Assembly: GCA_964531025.1 (NCBI GenBank)
Contig: CAZHDY010000001.1
Location: 124,001 to 188,000, forward strand
DNA: 64,000 nucleotides
From: CALMEC01 sp964531025
Lineage (GTDB): Bacteria > Actinomycetota > Thermoleophilia > Miltoncostaeales > Miltoncostaeaceae
Reading direction: 5' to 3'
The notes below the pieces were generated by a model that worked only from the letters and a program-made list of their open reading frames with translations, ran no database searches and was not told the DNA's origin. The translations under genes were made by a program, and so were the position numbers. Every line of letters begins with the position of its first letter. Position 1 is the first letter of the stretch. Shown piece after piece: positions 50,147-60,092 of this stretch.

Positions 50147-50896
50147 CTACGCGTCGCGGCGGTTGACGATCACGCGGGCGACGACGAAGAAGACGACGAT
50201 CCACGCGACGGTGACGACCGCCGCCAGGCCCCTCGGCAGATACATGTCCGAATCGGCGATGTGGCTCAGGGCGACACTGTCGGACGCCTGACTCGGTAGC
50301 GCGGCGATGACGTGCTTCTGCCACCACTCCGGGAAGAGGCCGCCGAACATGGCGGGCACGAACATGATCGCGAGGATCGTCGACAGGGATGCGGCGATGC
50401 TGCGCAGCATGAAGGTCAGGAAGACGGCGAGGACGGGAAGCACGGGTCCGACGACGGTCACCAGGACGATCGTCTCCCATACGCGACCCTCACCGAGACC
50501 GTAGATCGGCATGTCGTACGCACCCATGATCACTCGCCCGGCCACGACCATCGCGAGTGTCGCGACGAAGGCCGCGATGAGCGTCAGCACGCCGATGACG
50601 ACGGCCTTCGCAAGGATCACCCGAGTGCGACGGGGGGTCACGGCGAAGGTGAGCCGGATCATCTGGGACGAATACTCGGTGGCCACGAAGTTGACGGCTG
50701 CGGCACAGAAGAAGATCGCCGTGAAAAGGCTGCCGACGAGGGTGACCTCGAGCGCGTTGAAGGTCGCGACATCCGCCGCACTCCAATCATGGAAGGTGGC
50801 GCCCATCACCCAGGTCAGCAGGATGCTGAAGCCGACGCCGAGGAGGAGACCGAGCAGGATGTTCCGGCGAACCCCCTTCGAGGTGCGGGCCTTCAT
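50147..50896 (-). CDS. ABC-2 family permease, N-terminus separated by a frame change
   Basis: 249 aa from ATG 50896 (MKARTSKGVRRNILLG...), with about six helices and EYSSQMIRLTFAVTPRRTRVILAKAVV. The W-x-K-x-R-(S/T) motif at its very start normally sits 25-30 residues into such permeases. The missing N-terminus is found in another frame just upstream (50893-50979), whose ATG overlaps the ATPase stop. Either the gene has a frameshift or translation restarts at the ATGA overlap. Partner of the ATPase at 50976. Confidence 0.8.
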   Translation of the reverse strand: MKARTSKGVRRNILLGLLLGVGFSILLTWVMGATFHDWSAADVATFNALEVTLVGSLFTAIFFCAAAVNFVATEYSSQMIRLTFAVTPRRTRVILAKAVVIGVLTLIAAFVATLAMVVAGRVIMGAYDMPIYGLGEGRVWETIVLVTVVGPVLPVLAVFLTFMLRSIAASLSTILAIMFVPAMFGGLFPEWWQKHVIAALPSQASDSVALSHIADSDMYLPRGLAAVVTVAWIVVFFVVARVIVNRRDA

Positions 50897-50979
50897 CCAT
50901 TCGGCGCCAGCGTCGCACCGAACCCGACGCGCTCGGTACTCCCACGGGCACCGCTCTCGATGTGTGCGCTGGTCGTCAT
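50893..50979 (-). CDS. 28-codon ORF encoding the displaced permease N-terminus
   Basis: ATG overlaps the ATPase stop (ATGA at 50976-50979). The product MTTSAHIESGARGSTERVGF plus GATLAPNG ends at a TGA that itself overlaps ATG 50896. The RVGFGATLA stretch looks like the normal lead-in to the permease EWMKAR motif, displaced by one base near 50900-50910. Real frameshift, sequence error or coupled short ORF cannot be distinguished here. Confidence 0.55.
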   Translation of the reverse strand: MTTSAHIESGARGSTERVGFGATLAPNG

Positions 50980-51932
50980 CGCTCTGCTCCGTTCTGCGCC
51001 GTCTCAGCGGGCGGGGCTCCGCCGCCGGTGGAGCGGTACTCCACGCTCTCGTGCGTGAGCTCCATGAAGGTGGACTCCAGGCTCGCCCGACGCGGCGTGA
51101 GCTCGTGCAGCGGAAGCCTGGCCTCGGCGGCGAGATCGCCGATACGTACGTTGTCGAGGCCCACCACCTCGAAGGCCCCGTCACCGTTGACGGTCGCCGT
51201 CACGGTGCCGCCAGCGGCCGTAAGAACGTCGCGTAGCCGCTCGGGCTGCGGTGAGACGACCCGGACATGCCCACCCGAGCCGAGTGACGTCAGCTCCTGC
51301 ATCGTCGTCGCAACGATCAGCCGGCCGCGACCGATGACGATGACGTGGTCCGCCGTCGCCTCCATCTCGCTCATCAGGTGGCTCGAGACGAGGACCGTGC
51401 GCCCCTCGTCGGCCAGCGCGCGCATCAGGGTGCGGGCCCAGCGGATCCCCTCGGGGTCGAGGCCGTTGATGGGCTCGTCGAACAGCAGCACCGGCGGATC
51501 CCCCAGGAGCGCCGTCGCGATCCCCAGCCGCTGCTTCATCCCCAGTGAGTAGTCCCCGATCTTTCGTCCGGCTTCGGCCGTGAGGCCGACGAGCTCCAGG
51601 ACCTCCGAAACCCGGTTACGGGCGATGCCACCGGCCCGTGCGACCCATGCGAGGTGATCACGCGCCGAGCGCTTGCCGTCGACCTCGCCGGCGCTGAGTA
51701 CAGCGCCGACCTCACGAAGTGGTGCCGCCAGGGTCCGGTAGTCGTGGCCGTCGACGGTGACCGCACCACTCGTCGGGCGGTCGAGCCCCAGGATCATGCG
51801 CATCGTCGTCGACTTACCGGCTCCGTTCGGACCGAGAAAGCCGGTGACGGCCCCGGACGGAACGGAGAACGACAGTCGGTCGACGGCGAGCTTCGTGCCA
51901 TAGCGCTTCGTCAGATCGCGTGCCTCGATCAT
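50976..51932 (-). CDS. ABC transporter ATP-binding protein (second ABC-2 exporter)
   Basis: 318 aa. Walker A GPNGAGKSTTM (about 34-44), signature YSLGMKQRLGIATA, Walker B LLFDEPINGLDPEG and H-loop SSHLMSE, with the roughly 100-residue C-terminal extension. Close in layout to the ATPase at 2185 but clearly divergent. The C-terminal tail (SVEYRSTGGGAPPAETAQ) is variable. Substrate unknown. Confidence 0.9.
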   Translation of the reverse strand: MIEARDLTKRYGTKLAVDRLSFSVPSGAVTGFLGPNGAGKSTTMRMILGLDRPTSGAVTVDGHDYRTLAAPLREVGAVLSAGEVDGKRSARDHLAWVARAGGIARNRVSEVLELVGLTAEAGRKIGDYSLGMKQRLGIATALLGDPPVLLFDEPINGLDPEGIRWARTLMRALADEGRTVLVSSHLMSEMEATADHVIVIGRGRLIVATTMQELTSLGSGGHVRVVSPQPERLRDVLTAAGGTVTATVNGDGAFEVVGLDNVRIGDLAAEARLPLHELTPRRASLESTFMELTHESVEYRSTGGGAPPAETAQNGAER

Positions 51933-52177
51933 CGGGCCCCTTCTGGTTCACCACGTCGTGGACGGAGGACCGGACGACGGTACCAGCCACCTCCGCACCG
52001 TCCGGCCGGATCCGTCCGGCTTTGCCGAAGCCGAACCGAAGGGCCGCAAACTGCGGCCTCTCGCCGTCTGCCACGGTCAGAGAACCCATCCTGGCGCGAC
52101 GCGTGGGTGCACGAGACCGACACGGGCCTCTTCTCGCTTCTCGTCCTTATGACGAGCTATCGAATAGGGCCCGCCGG
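51933..52177. other. 245-nt gap between ABC-F and the second exporter
   Basis: No gene. It contains the hairpins GGCCGC-AAACT-GCGGCC (about 52042-52058) and CGCCGG...CCGGCG just after the ABC-F stop (about 52170-52190, partly in the gene), either of which could terminate the ABC-F transcript. Confidence 0.4.
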
Positions 52178-54052
<1,875 letters not shown>

Positions 54053-54059
54053 GGCCGAG

Positions 54060-54065
54060 TAGGGT
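54060..54065 (+). promoter_or_regulatory. -10 box (TAGGGT) of the RNase D gene
   Basis: TAGGGT ends 6 nt before ATG 54072 inside a 19-nt divergent gap, so the RNase D mRNA is probably leaderless and its -35 lies within the ABC-F gene. Confidence 0.5.
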
Positions 54066-54071
54066 AGCCCA

Positions 54072-55250
54072 ATGCCATCGATCCCGGTCATCCATTCGCG
54101 GACGGACGTCCTGGACCTCGTCGGCGAGATCCGTGATGCGGGGCGGTTCGCGCTCGACTTCGAGTTCCTCTGGGAGCGCACCTACCGGCCCGTGGCCTGT
54201 CTGGCGCAGATCGCCGTCGGCGAGAAGGTGACGATCGTCGACCCTCTGGCGGGCGCACCGCTGGAGGATCTCGCGGCACTCGTCGGCGACCCCGGGATCG
54301 AGACGGTCATGCACGCCCCGTCGGCCGACCTGACGCTCCTGGCGATGCACTACGGCACGCGTCCGGCGAACCTCGTCGACGTCCAGCTGATGGCCGGATT
54401 CGTGGGCCTGGGTGCCGGGCAGAGCCTCGGAAACCTTCTTGAGCGCGGCCTCCGTATACGTCTCGCGAAGGCCGAGAGCATGTCGGACTGGCAGCGGCGT
54501 CCCCTGACGGAGGGACAGCTGCGGTACGCCCAGGAGGACGTGGCCCACCTCATCCCGCTGGTCGAGGAACTTCGACGGCGTGCCCGGCAGATGGATCGGC
54601 TCCCCTGGATCGAGGAGGAGCACGAACGGCGCTACGGGCTCCACGTGGACCTCGTCACGGACCCGGCTGAGGCGTGGCGCAAGGTCAAGGGGATCGGACG
54701 CCTGAACCCCCGCGAGCGCGCAGTCCTTCGCGAGCTCGCCATGTGGCGCGAGACGGAGGCATCCCGCCGTGACCGCCCTCCGAGCTGGCTCCTTCAGGAC
54801 CGCATCCTCATCGACCTCGCCCGCCGACGCCCCAAGGACGAGGCCGCCATCACGGCGTCACGCGCCTCGGAGCGACTGCGTCCGGATCAGCTGCGCGCGC
54901 TCCTCGCTGCGGTGGCACGGGGTGAGTCCGCCCCGGAGATGAACGGTCCGGCGTCCCCCCGGATGGATCTGCTGGAGCGTGTCGAGGTGCTGGGAGCCCT
55001 GGGTGCGCTTCTGGTGAGCACCCGCTCCAACGCGGCGCGACTCGCCTCTCCCCTCCTCGCCACGCGTGCCGAGGTCGAGGCGTTCCTTCTGGGCGCCTTG
55101 GACGGCAGGATCGACGGCCCGCTGGCGACCGGCTGGAGACGCGACCTCGTCGGGGACGCCCTTCTCGAGCTCGCCGAGGGTGGTCTGGCCCTCGCCCCGT
55201 CGGACCGTCCGCCCTATCTCACCGAGATCCACCGTAACGGCGACGCTTGA
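54072..55250 (+). CDS. rnd: Ribonuclease D (DEDD exonuclease + HRDC)
   Basis: 392 aa. DEDD motifs: FALDFEFLWERTYRP (Exo I, DxE), VMHAPSADLTLLA (Exo II) and LRYAQEDVAHLIPLV (Exo III, Y-x3-D). The HRDC domain is about residues 215-290 (WRKVKGIGRLNPRERAVLRELAMWRE). Trims the 3' ends of structured RNAs such as tRNA. The last 100 residues form a further helical domain as in E. coli RNase D. Confidence 0.92.
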   Translation: MPSIPVIHSRTDVLDLVGEIRDAGRFALDFEFLWERTYRPVACLAQIAVGEKVTIVDPLAGAPLEDLAALVGDPGIETVMHAPSADLTLLAMHYGTRPANLVDVQLMAGFVGLGAGQSLGNLLERGLRIRLAKAESMSDWQRRPLTEGQLRYAQEDVAHLIPLVEELRRRARQMDRLPWIEEEHERRYGLHVDLVTDPAEAWRKVKGIGRLNPRERAVLRELAMWRETEASRRDRPPSWLLQDRILIDLARRRPKDEAAITASRASERLRPDQLRALLAAVARGESAPEMNGPASPRMDLLERVEVLGALGALLVSTRSNAARLASPLLATRAEVEAFLLGALDGRIDGPLATGWRRDLVGDALLELAEGGLALAPSDRPPYLTEIHRNGDA

Positions 55251-55383
55251 TCATCGGGTGAGGCGTGGTCCGAGGGCACCCCGCCGACGATCGAAGCCGC
55301 CCGGACCCGCCTCGAGATCGAGCGGGAGGTCCGGGAGGTGCGCGTCACGGACCGCTGCGGCGCGCACCCCATGGATACGAGGT

Positions 55384-55536
55384 CTACGCGGCCGCGCAGC
55401 AGATCGCGTCGTGCGACTCCTCGGCGTTCAGGTGGATGCAGCCCGGGACGGTGCAGGGCTCGTCCATGCGCGGGTCCAAGCGGTCGAGCAGGGCCTGGAC
55501 CAGACGAGTCTCAAGGTCGGTAACCATGTGATTCAT
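55384..55536 (-). CDS. 50-aa cysteine-containing protein of unknown function
   Basis: Starts at ATG 55536 with AAGGAG 7 nt upstream, the strongest Shine-Dalgarno in this part of the window. The N-terminal half is amphipathic (MVTDLETRLVQALLDRL); the C-terminal half has CTVPGC and AICC, a possible C-x4-C/CC metal site. Unknown family. Monocistronic, between rnd (convergent) and the HD gene. Confidence 0.6.
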   Translation of the reverse strand: MNHMVTDLETRLVQALLDRLDPRMDEPCTVPGCIHLNAEESHDAICCAAA

Positions 55537-55614
55537 GTGATCGCTCCTTGGTGGGTCGTACCGCTGACGGTGCGGATACTCCCAATCCAACGTGGTGCCG
55601 GGGTTGAGCCCGTG

Positions 55615-56322
55615 TTACGCGTTGGTAATGGAGTCGTCGACCATCGGAGCGAGGTCCGCCATCGCCGTTACCAGGGACACCCGGGCGATGGACGGCGCGT
55701 CGGCTGCGAGAGGCAGGACGTCACGGGTGGTGTCGCGCAGGTACCGGCCCGCCCAGCGACGGTACCGCTCTCCTGTGCGCATGACGAGCGCCTGGATGCT
55801 TCGCAGGTTGTCGGTGCGGTCGGCCAGCTTCAACGTGTGGCTCTCGACCGGTCCCTCCGCCAGGAGCCGGGCGTAGTAGCGGCCGGTCACGTCCCGGTCC
55901 CCGTCCGGAGCCGTCAGCCAGTCCACCAGAACGGCGACCTCGTGCCCGAATCCCTGCTCCACTTCGCCGAGAGTGGTCGGTGTATCCTCGACCACGTCGT
56001 GCAGAAGTGCCGCCTGAACAAGTACGGGATCGGCCTCGCCCCACTGGGCGAGTTCAAGCGCCACCCGTACCAGGTGCACCCAGTACGGCGTGTCCGAACC
56101 GTGCCGCGTCTGGACACCGTGCCGCGCGCGGGCGAACGCCAGCGCCCGGCGGAAGTCGGTCCGCTCTTCGGGACTGTGCGCCGCGACGAAGTCCACCCAG
56201 ACACGTTCGACGGCCGTCGGGGTATCGAAAACCGTCGGCCAGGCCAGCACGATCGGCGAGCCGCCCGTGAGCGCCGAACCCGCCTCATCGAGTGTCGGAG
56301 GCTGAAGGGGTGACGACGTCAT
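55615..56322 (-). CDS. HD-domain hydrolase, RelA/SpoT hydrolase-like (MESH1/SAH type)
   Basis: 235 aa. The HD signature is split as in (p)ppGpp hydrolases: YWVHLVRVALELAQWG, ALLHDVVEDTPTTLGEVEQGFGHEVAVLVDWLT and LKLADRTDNLRS (HD, ED and N/D blocks). No synthetase domain, so probably a small alarmone hydrolase. ATG 56322 was chosen because TACCCT ends 8 nt upstream (leaderless). Its 5' end overlaps the divergent ppx gene by 13 nt. Confidence 0.85.
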   Translation of the reverse strand: MTSSPLQPPTLDEAGSALTGGSPIVLAWPTVFDTPTAVERVWVDFVAAHSPEERTDFRRALAFARARHGVQTRHGSDTPYWVHLVRVALELAQWGEADPVLVQAALLHDVVEDTPTTLGEVEQGFGHEVAVLVDWLTAPDGDRDVTGRYYARLLAEGPVESHTLKLADRTDNLRSIQALVMRTGERYRRWAGRYLRDTTRDVLPLAADAPSIARVSLVTAMADLAPMVDDSITNA

Positions 56323-57893
56323 CACATCCAAGGGTAGCGCCCCCCTCCGACGATCGCCGTTCCCGTCGGGTCGCGATCGTCGACCTGGGATCGAACACGT
56401 TCCGGCTCGTGGTGTTCCGCTACAGCCCCAACGGTCCCTACGCCATGGCCGACGAGATCCGCGAGACGGTACGACTCTCGGCCGGCGCCGTCGACGGCAG
56501 GATCACCGACGAGGCCATCGCACGCGGTGTGACCGCCGCACGCATGTACGCCACCTACTGCCAGAGATCCGGCATCGACGAGGTCGTCGTCGGAGCGACG
56601 AGCGCGATTCGTGACGCGACGAATCAGGAGGAGATCCTCGAGGCGTTTGCCGCGGTCGGCCTGCCGGCCCGCGTGCTGTCGAACGACGACGAGGCCTACT
56701 ACGGATATCTCGGCATCGTCAACAGCATGGACTTCACGGACGGCTTCTTCCTCGACGTCGGTGGCGGAAGCGCCCAGATCGGCCGTGTGACCCGACGTAT
56801 CCTCGAGCGTTCCATGAGCGCACCGCTCGGCGCCGTGCGGATGACCGAGGCCTTCTATGCCGGTCCCCGGACCAAGAAGGCCGAGATCAAGGCTCAGCGG
56901 AAGCACGTCACCACGGTCCTCGCGGAGCACCCCTGGATCTCGAAGCTCGGGCTCGAGCTGGCCGGCACCGGCGGCACCCTCCGCACGCTGGCGGCCATGG
57001 CCCAGCGCAAGGCGGGGTACCCGCTCTCGATCGTGCACGACTACCCGCTCACCCGTGAGGCGCTCGAGTCCCTGATCGAGGAGCTCAGCGCGCTGCCCGT
57101 CCCGGAGCGCGAGAAGATCTCCGGCCTGAAGCGCGAGCGCGCCGACATCATCCTGGGCGGGGCGGTCACCATCGCGACCGTCATGGACACGCTCGGTGCC
57201 GATTCCATCCGGGTGTGTGGCCAGGGGCTGCGCGAGGGTCTCTTCCACGCCCACCGCCTCCACCGGCTGGACCCGCCGCTGGTGCCGGACGTGCGACGCA
57301 CCACGGTCCTCAACCTGGTCGAGAACTACCAGCTGGACGCCGATCACGCGGAGCACGTGGCGCGCATCGCCATCGAGATCTTCGACGCCACCGCCCAGGG
57401 CGGGTTGCACCCCGGCGAGGCGATCGACCGTGAATGGCTGTGGGCCGCGGCGATGCTGCATGACATCGGGGTCATCGTCAACTATCACGATCACCATAAG
57501 CACGGCTGGTATCTGGTCCTGAACAGCGGCCTCCCCGGATACGACCAGCGCGAGCTCGTGATCATCGCCCTGTGCGTGCGCTCACACCGCAAGTCGATCC
57601 CCAACTGGGACCAGTACCGGGCCGTGCTCCACGACGGCGACGACGCCCGCATCCTCCGACTCATCGCCTGCCTGCGCATCGCCGAGCAGCTCGAGCGGGA
57701 CCGCACACAGACGGTGCAGTCGGTCGGTATCTCCGTCAACGGCGCCGGCGCCACCCTCCAGCTCCACGGCGACGCCGACCACGCCGTGGCCATGTGGTCC
57801 GCGTCTCCCGAGACGGCGGTCTTCGAGCGGGCCTTCGGGCTACCGATGACGCTGGAGCCGGTCGGGGCTGTGGCGGAGCCATCGCACGACTGA
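56310..57893 (+). CDS. ppx: Ppx/GppA exopolyphosphatase with C-terminal HD domain
   Basis: 527 aa. The ASKHA-fold phosphatase (about 15-310) has the phosphate loops VAIVDLGSNTFRLVVF and FFLDVGGGSAQIGRV, plus the catalytic Glu region SNDDEAYYGYLG. The HD-like C-terminal domain (about 330-500) has AAMLHDIGVIVNYHDHHKHGWYL. Hydrolyses polyphosphate and/or pppGpp. GTG 56310 is preceded by GGAGG 8 nt upstream. Starts inside the divergent HD-hydrolase gene, so the two are unlikely to be transcribed independently. Confidence 0.9.
   Translation: MTTSSHPRVAPPSDDRRSRRVAIVDLGSNTFRLVVFRYSPNGPYAMADEIRETVRLSAGAVDGRITDEAIARGVTAARMYATYCQRSGIDEVVVGATSAIRDATNQEEILEAFAAVGLPARVLSNDDEAYYGYLGIVNSMDFTDGFFLDVGGGSAQIGRVTRRILERSMSAPLGAVRMTEAFYAGPRTKKAEIKAQRKHVTTVLAEHPWISKLGLELAGTGGTLRTLAAMAQRKAGYPLSIVHDYPLTREALESLIEELSALPVPEREKISGLKRERADIILGGAVTIATVMDTLGADSIRVCGQGLREGLFHAHRLHRLDPPLVPDVRRTTVLNLVENYQLDADHAEHVARIAIEIFDATAQGGLHPGEAIDREWLWAAAMLHDIGVIVNYHDHHKHGWYLVLNSGLPGYDQRELVIIALCVRSHRKSIPNWDQYRAVLHDGDDARILRLIACLRIAEQLERDRTQTVQSVGISVNGAGATLQLHGDADHAVAMWSASPETAVFERAFGLPMTLEPVGAVAEPSHD
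56331..56336 (-). promoter_or_regulatory. -10 box (TACCCT) of the HD-hydrolase gene
   Basis: TACCCT ends 8 nt before ATG 56322. It lies within the first codons of ppx on the opposite strand. Confidence 0.5.
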
Positions 57894-57938
57894 CACACGT
57901 CACCTGACGGCCCTGTCGCGCTTACAGCCGGGTCGGCG

Positions 57939-58661
57939 TCAGTAGGACGACGTGTACGAGTGCGCCGGGTGATCGCCTTGGAGGCGGGCGTGCCCGGGGT
58001 CGAGCACGACCGCCGGTACGCACCACGTGGCGTTGGGCGAGTAGCCACCGTCGACGACCACAGCGTCCCGCGCCGGCTGCAGCGGCGCCACCTCGTGGGA
58101 CGGATCCATGATGTCGACCGCGATCGGCGTCCATGTGTCGGCGACCGTCGCGACCCAGGGTTGTGTCGATATGACGGGTCGGCCGCCCGGCGCGATCACG
58201 AAGTCGTGGTGGGCCGCCTCGAAGCGCGTGGGAGCCCCTACGCGGGCACTCGTCCGAAGGACCGCGACGGCCCCTCCGTCGATCCGTACCTCTCCGCTCA
58301 CGATCCCCTGACGCACCGACACCGTGGTGTCGCCCTCCGACACACGGCATCCCTGCTCGGCGTAGAACCGCCGCGCCAGTGGCGTCGAGGCGATCACGTG
58401 GGTGATCAGGCGTGTCGGCGTGACGCCGTCTATCCCGAGAGTGTCGAGCTCGACACCGACGATCGTGGCCGAATGCGCGCCGAGCCCGGTCGTCTGCACC
58501 GCGCTGTCGACGACGTATTGGATGGCGAACGCCCGGCGATCCGGATGGGCGCGTGTCCCCTCGGGGAGCAGTGCCAGCACCCGCGACGGCTCATCGACGA
58601 TCCACGAGCATCGTTGGAGTCGTGCTCCGACGATCATCTGGGCCACGTTGCCGTCGATCAT
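57939..58661 (-). CDS. Acetoacetate-decarboxylase-superfamily-like protein, function unknown
   Basis: 240 aa. Repeating beta pattern with LALLPEGTRAHPDRRAFAIQYVV, SATIVGVELDTLGIDG, GDTTVSVRQGIVSGEVRID and VISTQPWVATVADTW resembles the ADC fold, but I do not see the Schiff-base lysine, so decarboxylase activity is doubtful. Starts 4 nt after the SUI1 gene; same operon. Confidence 0.5.
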   Translation of the reverse strand: MIDGNVAQMIVGARLQRCSWIVDEPSRVLALLPEGTRAHPDRRAFAIQYVVDSAVQTTGLGAHSATIVGVELDTLGIDGVTPTRLITHVIASTPLARRFYAEQGCRVSEGDTTVSVRQGIVSGEVRIDGGAVAVLRTSARVGAPTRFEAAHHDFVIAPGGRPVISTQPWVATVADTWTPIAVDIMDPSHEVAPLQPARDAVVVDGGYSPNATWCVPAVVLDPGHARLQGDHPAHSYTSSY

Positions 58662-58665
58662 CCGC

Positions 58666-59031
58666 TCACCCGCCCGCGATCTTCGTCGTGTAGGTCGGCG
58701 CCAGGTGGTCGGCGATCCGCTGTCGGTGGTCACCCTGGATCTCGACGACCCCGTCGCGGACGGTTCCGCCCGAGCCACAGAGCTTCTTCAACTTCGTCCC
58801 CACGGTCTGGACGTCCTGGGACGGGAGCCCCGTGACCAGCGTGACCGTCTTGCCTCCGCGTCCCGCCTTGGTACGCGAGACCCGAACCACGCCGTCGTCC
58901 GGCGGCCGGACCGTCTTTCCGTGCGACGGATCGCGCGTGGAACGATCGCGTGAGGCAGGTTCACGGACCCGGCCCTCGTCGGTGGAGTAGACGCGCGAGA
59001 CGTCGTCGGTGCGGCGGATGCGGGCCATCAC
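58666..59031 (-). CDS. SUI1/YciH-family translation factor
   Basis: 121 aa. An unstructured basic N-terminus (about 1-45) leads into the eIF1-like fold: RVSRTKAGRGGKTVTLVTGLP, VGTKLKKLCGSGGTVRDGVVEIQGDHRQRIADHL. Bacterial YciH modulates initiation fidelity, but its role in actinobacteria is unknown. GTG 59031 follows a TAACCT -10 box by 6 nt (leaderless); ATG 59028 is an alternative. Confidence 0.88.
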   Translation of the reverse strand: MMARIRRTDDVSRVYSTDEGRVREPASRDRSTRDPSHGKTVRPPDDGVVRVSRTKAGRGGKTVTLVTGLPSQDVQTVGTKLKKLCGSGGTVRDGVVEIQGDHRQRIADHLAPTYTTKIAGG

Positions 59032-59037
59032 GCCGTA

Positions 59038-59043
59038 AGGTTA
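59038..59043 (-). promoter_or_regulatory. -10 box (TAACCT) of the SUI1 operon
   Basis: TAACCT ends 6 nt before GTG 59031, no Shine-Dalgarno; leaderless. Confidence 0.5.
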
Positions 59044-59089
59044 GCGCCGTCCACCGCCGGAGACCCAGGGACCGGGGACGTCCCGACGC

Positions 59090-59920
59090 ATGATCGAGAT
59101 CCACAGTCACAGCACCGCCTCAGACGGCGACCTGACACCCAGCGAGCTCGCCGAACACGCGGCACGCAGTGGGGTGACCGTCCTCGCCCTGACGGACCAC
59201 GACACCGTCGAGGGGCTCGATGAGGCACGCGGCGCAGCGGCGGCGAACGGCCTCGACTTCCTTTCCGGCATCGAGCTCACGGTTTCGGTTCCACATGGCT
59301 CGATGCACCTGCTGGCCTACCTTCCCGGCACCTCACCTCCCGCTCTGGCAGCGCGTTTGGACGAACTCGGTGAGCTTCGCGCCACCCGTGTCCGCCGCAT
59401 TGTCGAACGCCTTAACGAACTCGGGGTTCCGCTTCGCTGGGAGAGCGTCACCGCCCGCGCCGCGGGTCGTCTGGGGCGTCCCCATGTCGGGGCGGCACTG
59501 GTCGACGAGGGGCATGTCGCAAACATCCAGGAGGCCTTCGACGTCTGGTTGGCCGACGGACGACCGGCCCACATCCCCCAGCAGGGCCTCGAACCGCGTG
59601 AGGCGATCGAGCTCGTTCGTGCGTCCGGTGGCTGCCCGGTCCTCGCCCACCCTGCAACCCTGCGTCTACCGGTCCGTCACCTTTCGTCGTTCGTCCAGCA
59701 GCTCGCGGCGTGGGGGCTCGGCGGGATCGAGGTGCACCGGCCGGAGCACCGTCCCGAACAACGCGACGACTACGCCCTCATCGCCCGACGCCTGCGGCTC
59801 ATCCCGTGCGGCGGTTCGGACTTCCATCGCCCCGATGGACCGTTCGACATCGGGAACACCGGCGTCCCCGGAATCCCGGTCGAGTCCGTCGCGAGGATCC
59901 GAGAGCAACTGGAGAGATGA
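59090..59920 (+). CDS. PHP-domain phosphoesterase (RnmV/YciV-like 5'-3' exoribonuclease family)
   Basis: 276 aa. Trinuclear metal site motifs: IEIHSHSTASDGDLTP, ALTDHDTVEG, FLSGIELTVS, PVLAHPATL and CGGSDFHRPDGP. Matches the RnmV (YciV) branch of PHP enzymes. The stop codon TGA lies inside the left terminal repeat of element copy B, which may have defined the present C-terminus (RIREQLER). Confidence 0.88.
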   Translation: MIEIHSHSTASDGDLTPSELAEHAARSGVTVLALTDHDTVEGLDEARGAAAANGLDFLSGIELTVSVPHGSMHLLAYLPGTSPPALAARLDELGELRATRVRRIVERLNELGVPLRWESVTARAAGRLGRPHVGAALVDEGHVANIQEAFDVWLADGRPAHIPQQGLEPREAIELVRASGGCPVLAHPATLRLPVRHLSSFVQQLAAWGLGGIEVHRPEHRPEQRDDYALIARRLRLIPCGGSDFHRPDGPFDIGNTGVPGIPVESVARIREQLER

Positions 59921-60051
59921 GTAGTGCCACGGAGATCGCGGCATCGTTCGTGTCCCCGGCGGCGCCGATGCGCTCCTCGTCCACCCGCCCATCCCAGGCC
60001 GGCCACCGGTGACGCGCCCCAACATCCACGACTCCGCGGAACCACTCGTCT
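59915..60051. mobile_element. Decayed second copy (B) of the TIR element
   Basis: Left end AGATGAGTAGTGCCACGG matches copy A perfectly over 18 bp. Right end CCGCGGAACCACTCGTCT matches A with 4 mismatches (14/18). Internal blocks CCCCGGCGGCGC and CCACCGGTGACGCGCCCC also match A, with a different central segment; 137 bp in all. It again sits on a stop codon (PHP gene) and ends 42 nt before pepF, between the PHP and pepF genes. Confidence 0.7.
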
Positions 60052-60079
60052 CGGCAGACCGCGCGACGGGCGGGAGCAC

Positions 60080-60085
60080 TAAAGT
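60080..60085 (+). promoter_or_regulatory. -10 box (TAAAGT) of pepF
   Basis: TAAAGT ends 7 nt before ATG 60093 with no Shine-Dalgarno; leaderless. The box lies just outside the right end of element copy B. Confidence 0.5.
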
Positions 60086-60092
60086 TCCGGCC

